Positions 63,073 through 64,000 of a stretch of DNA of 64,000 nucleotides are shown piece by piece; within the stretch, counting starts at the first letter, position 1; the number at the start of each line of letters is the position of its first letter. The notes beneath the pieces were generated by a model that ran no database searches, had not been told where the DNA came from, and was given only the letters and a program-made list of their open reading frames with translations. Location: positions 177,693-241,692 of the forward strand of contig NZ_AWZR01000001.1 of NCBI RefSeq assembly GCF_000472505.1. Reading direction: 5' to 3'. The position numbers and the translations under genes were made by a program. The stretch is from Luteimonas sp. J29 (lineage in GTDB: Bacteria; Pseudomonadota; Gammaproteobacteria; Xanthomonadales; Xanthomonadaceae).

Positions 63073-64000
63073 TCGTCCTCCTGCTCCAGCGACAGCGCCG
63101 GCAGCGGCAGGGTGACGGTCACCGCGGCGCCGCCGGCGGGCTCGTTGTTGGCGGTAATGGTACCCCCCAGGGTGCGGGCCACGTTCACCGCCAGGAACAG
63201 GCCCAGGCCGCGGCCCGGCGCGCCCTTGCTGGACTGGTAGGGCTTGCCGATGCGCTCGATCATCTCCGGCGGGAAGCCGGGGCCGTCGTCGCGCACGGTG
63301 AGCACCAGCGCGTCCTCGAACAGCGTCGCTTCCATCTCCACCCGCGAACGCGAGGCCTCGAGCGCGTTGTCGAGGATGTTCCACAGCATCTGCTGCAGGC
63401 CGGCGTCGGAGACGATCGCGGCGTCGCGCTGGATCCGGTCGTGGTACTCGAAGCCGCGCACCGCGCGACTGCGCTTCCACTCGTCGACCAGGTCGTCGAG
63501 GAAGGCGCGCAGGGTGGTGCCGCGCGGCTCCTCGCCGCGGGTCTCGCCGGCGGTGGCGAGGATGTTGGAGACGATCGCCTTGCAGCGCAGCACCTGCGCC
63601 TGCATCTCGGTGACGTCCTCGAGCAGCTCCGGCTCGGACGCGAACTGCGGCAGGTGCTGCCAGTCGCCGAGGATCACCGCCATCGTCGCCAGCGGCGTGC
63701 CCAGTTCGTGCGCCGCGCCCGAGGCCAACAGGCCCATGCGCACGATGTGCTCCTCCTCGGCCGCGCGCTGGCGCATCGCGGCCAGGCGCGCGTCGCGGGC
63801 GCGGATGATATGGCGGATGCGGATGATGAACACCACCAGCAGCACCGCGATCAGGGCGAAGCACAGCAGCAGGCCGAACAGGTAGGGGTTGTCGAGGCCG
63901 CCGAGCGGGCCGCCGGGCAGGTGCACCGGGCCCGGGAACAGCGTCAGCCCGATCACGCAGGCGCAGGTCAGCGCCACCACCAGCCACGCCGACCAGGCCT
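63069..64000 (-). CDS. Sensor histidine kinase, RegB/PrrB-like (5' end outside window)
   Basis: The visible C-terminal portion of about 310 residues shows at least one membrane helix (FGLLLCFALIAVLLVVFII), the phospho-acceptor region LLASGAAHELGTPLATMAV (H-box in the RegB form, HELGTPL), and an ATP-binding domain with WNILDNALEASRS (N-box), VRDDGPGFPPE (G1) and GRGLGLFLAVNVA (G2). RegB-type kinases sense redox state through the membrane quinone pool. The frame is open to the window end, where more membrane helices should begin, so the start is not visible. Confidence 0.88.
   Translation of the reverse strand, partial: AWSAWLVVALTCACVIGLTLFPGPVHLPGGPLGGLDNPYLFGLLLCFALIAVLLVVFIIRIRHIIRARDARLAAMRQRAAEEEHIVRMGLLASGAAHELGTPLATMAVILGDWQHLPQFASEPELLEDVTEMQAQVLRCKAIVSNILATAGETRGEEPRGTTLRAFLDDLVDEWKRSRAVRGFEYHDRIQRDAAIVSDAGLQQMLWNILDNALEASRSRVEMEATLFEDALVLTVRDDGPGFPPEMIERIGKPYQSSKGAPGRGLGLFLAVNVARTLGGTITANNEPAGGAAVTVTLPLPALSLEQEDE

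Overview
The window is very GC-rich (except one island) chromosomal DNA from a gammaproteobacterium, most likely of the Xanthomonadaceae/Lysobacteraceae (Lysobacter/Luteimonas-like). The basis is gene content and order (PutA without a DNA-binding domain, a ctaCD-ctaG-ctaE-SURF1-ctaA-ctaB block, a Xanthomonas-style N-acetylglucosamine locus with its own TonB receptor) and many copies of the REP motif GTAGGAGCGGCTTCAGCCGC. The taxon is an inference; no rRNA gene is present.

Layout. 1-4708: a proline-rich anchored protein, a small unknown protein and bifunctional PutA. 5125-13216: the aa3-type cytochrome c oxidase locus, comprising subunits II, I and III, copper assembly (CtaG, an SCO-like protein), SURF1, heme A synthesis (CtaA, CtaB), a 47-residue membrane peptide and a clear terminator after ctaE. 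13209-16822: small orphan proteins (PUA/EVE-like, GyrI-like, DUF2200-like, SnoaL-like) and a translationally coupled pair of secreted unknowns. 16838-20631: a GFA protein, a broken HIT-like fragment, an MGT-type glycosyltransferase and an S9 peptidase. 20728-25121: dnaG, yihY, a GNAT, yqeY and rpsU, a modified macromolecular-synthesis operon without rpoD beside dnaG. 25261-32118: tsaD, folB, an MscS channel, folK, a DUF6159-like membrane protein, pteridine reductase, a MidA-type methyltransferase and a VanZ protein.

32152-43276 is a chitin/GlcNAc catabolic locus. An outer-membrane TonB receptor and a lipoprotein GH20 hexosaminidase act outside or in the envelope. NagK phosphorylates GlcNAc, NagA deacetylates GlcNAc-6-P, NagB-II deaminates and isomerises GlcN-6-P, NagX is an inner-membrane accessory protein, and NagQ (LacI family) sits beside a good palindromic operator. 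No inner-membrane sugar transporter is visible. 43387-48155 is an RND efflux pump with its adaptor and a divergent MarR regulator over an inverted repeat, followed by a 5'-truncated SDR fragment.

50112-53583 is the most unusual part: a markedly AT-richer island of five integron gene cassettes, all on the minus strand, separated by attC sites, with no integrase in the window (a CALIN-like array). The cassettes carry an AAA/STAND-like P-loop ATPase, a PD-(D/E)XK nuclease-like protein, a two-helix membrane protein and two small proteins of unknown function. Anti-phage or other accessory roles are plausible but unproven.

53721-64000: a LysR regulator divergent from pirin with an 11-bp inverted repeat between them, topoisomerase IB, the CCA-adding enzyme, a Slt-type lytic transglycosylase, a TauE/SafE permease, a lipoprotein, and a RegA/RegB-like two-component pair whose kinase runs off the window. 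REPIN-type repeats and a second hairpin repeat family occupy many intergenic gaps. No rRNA, tRNA, CRISPR array, prophage or intact transposase was found.
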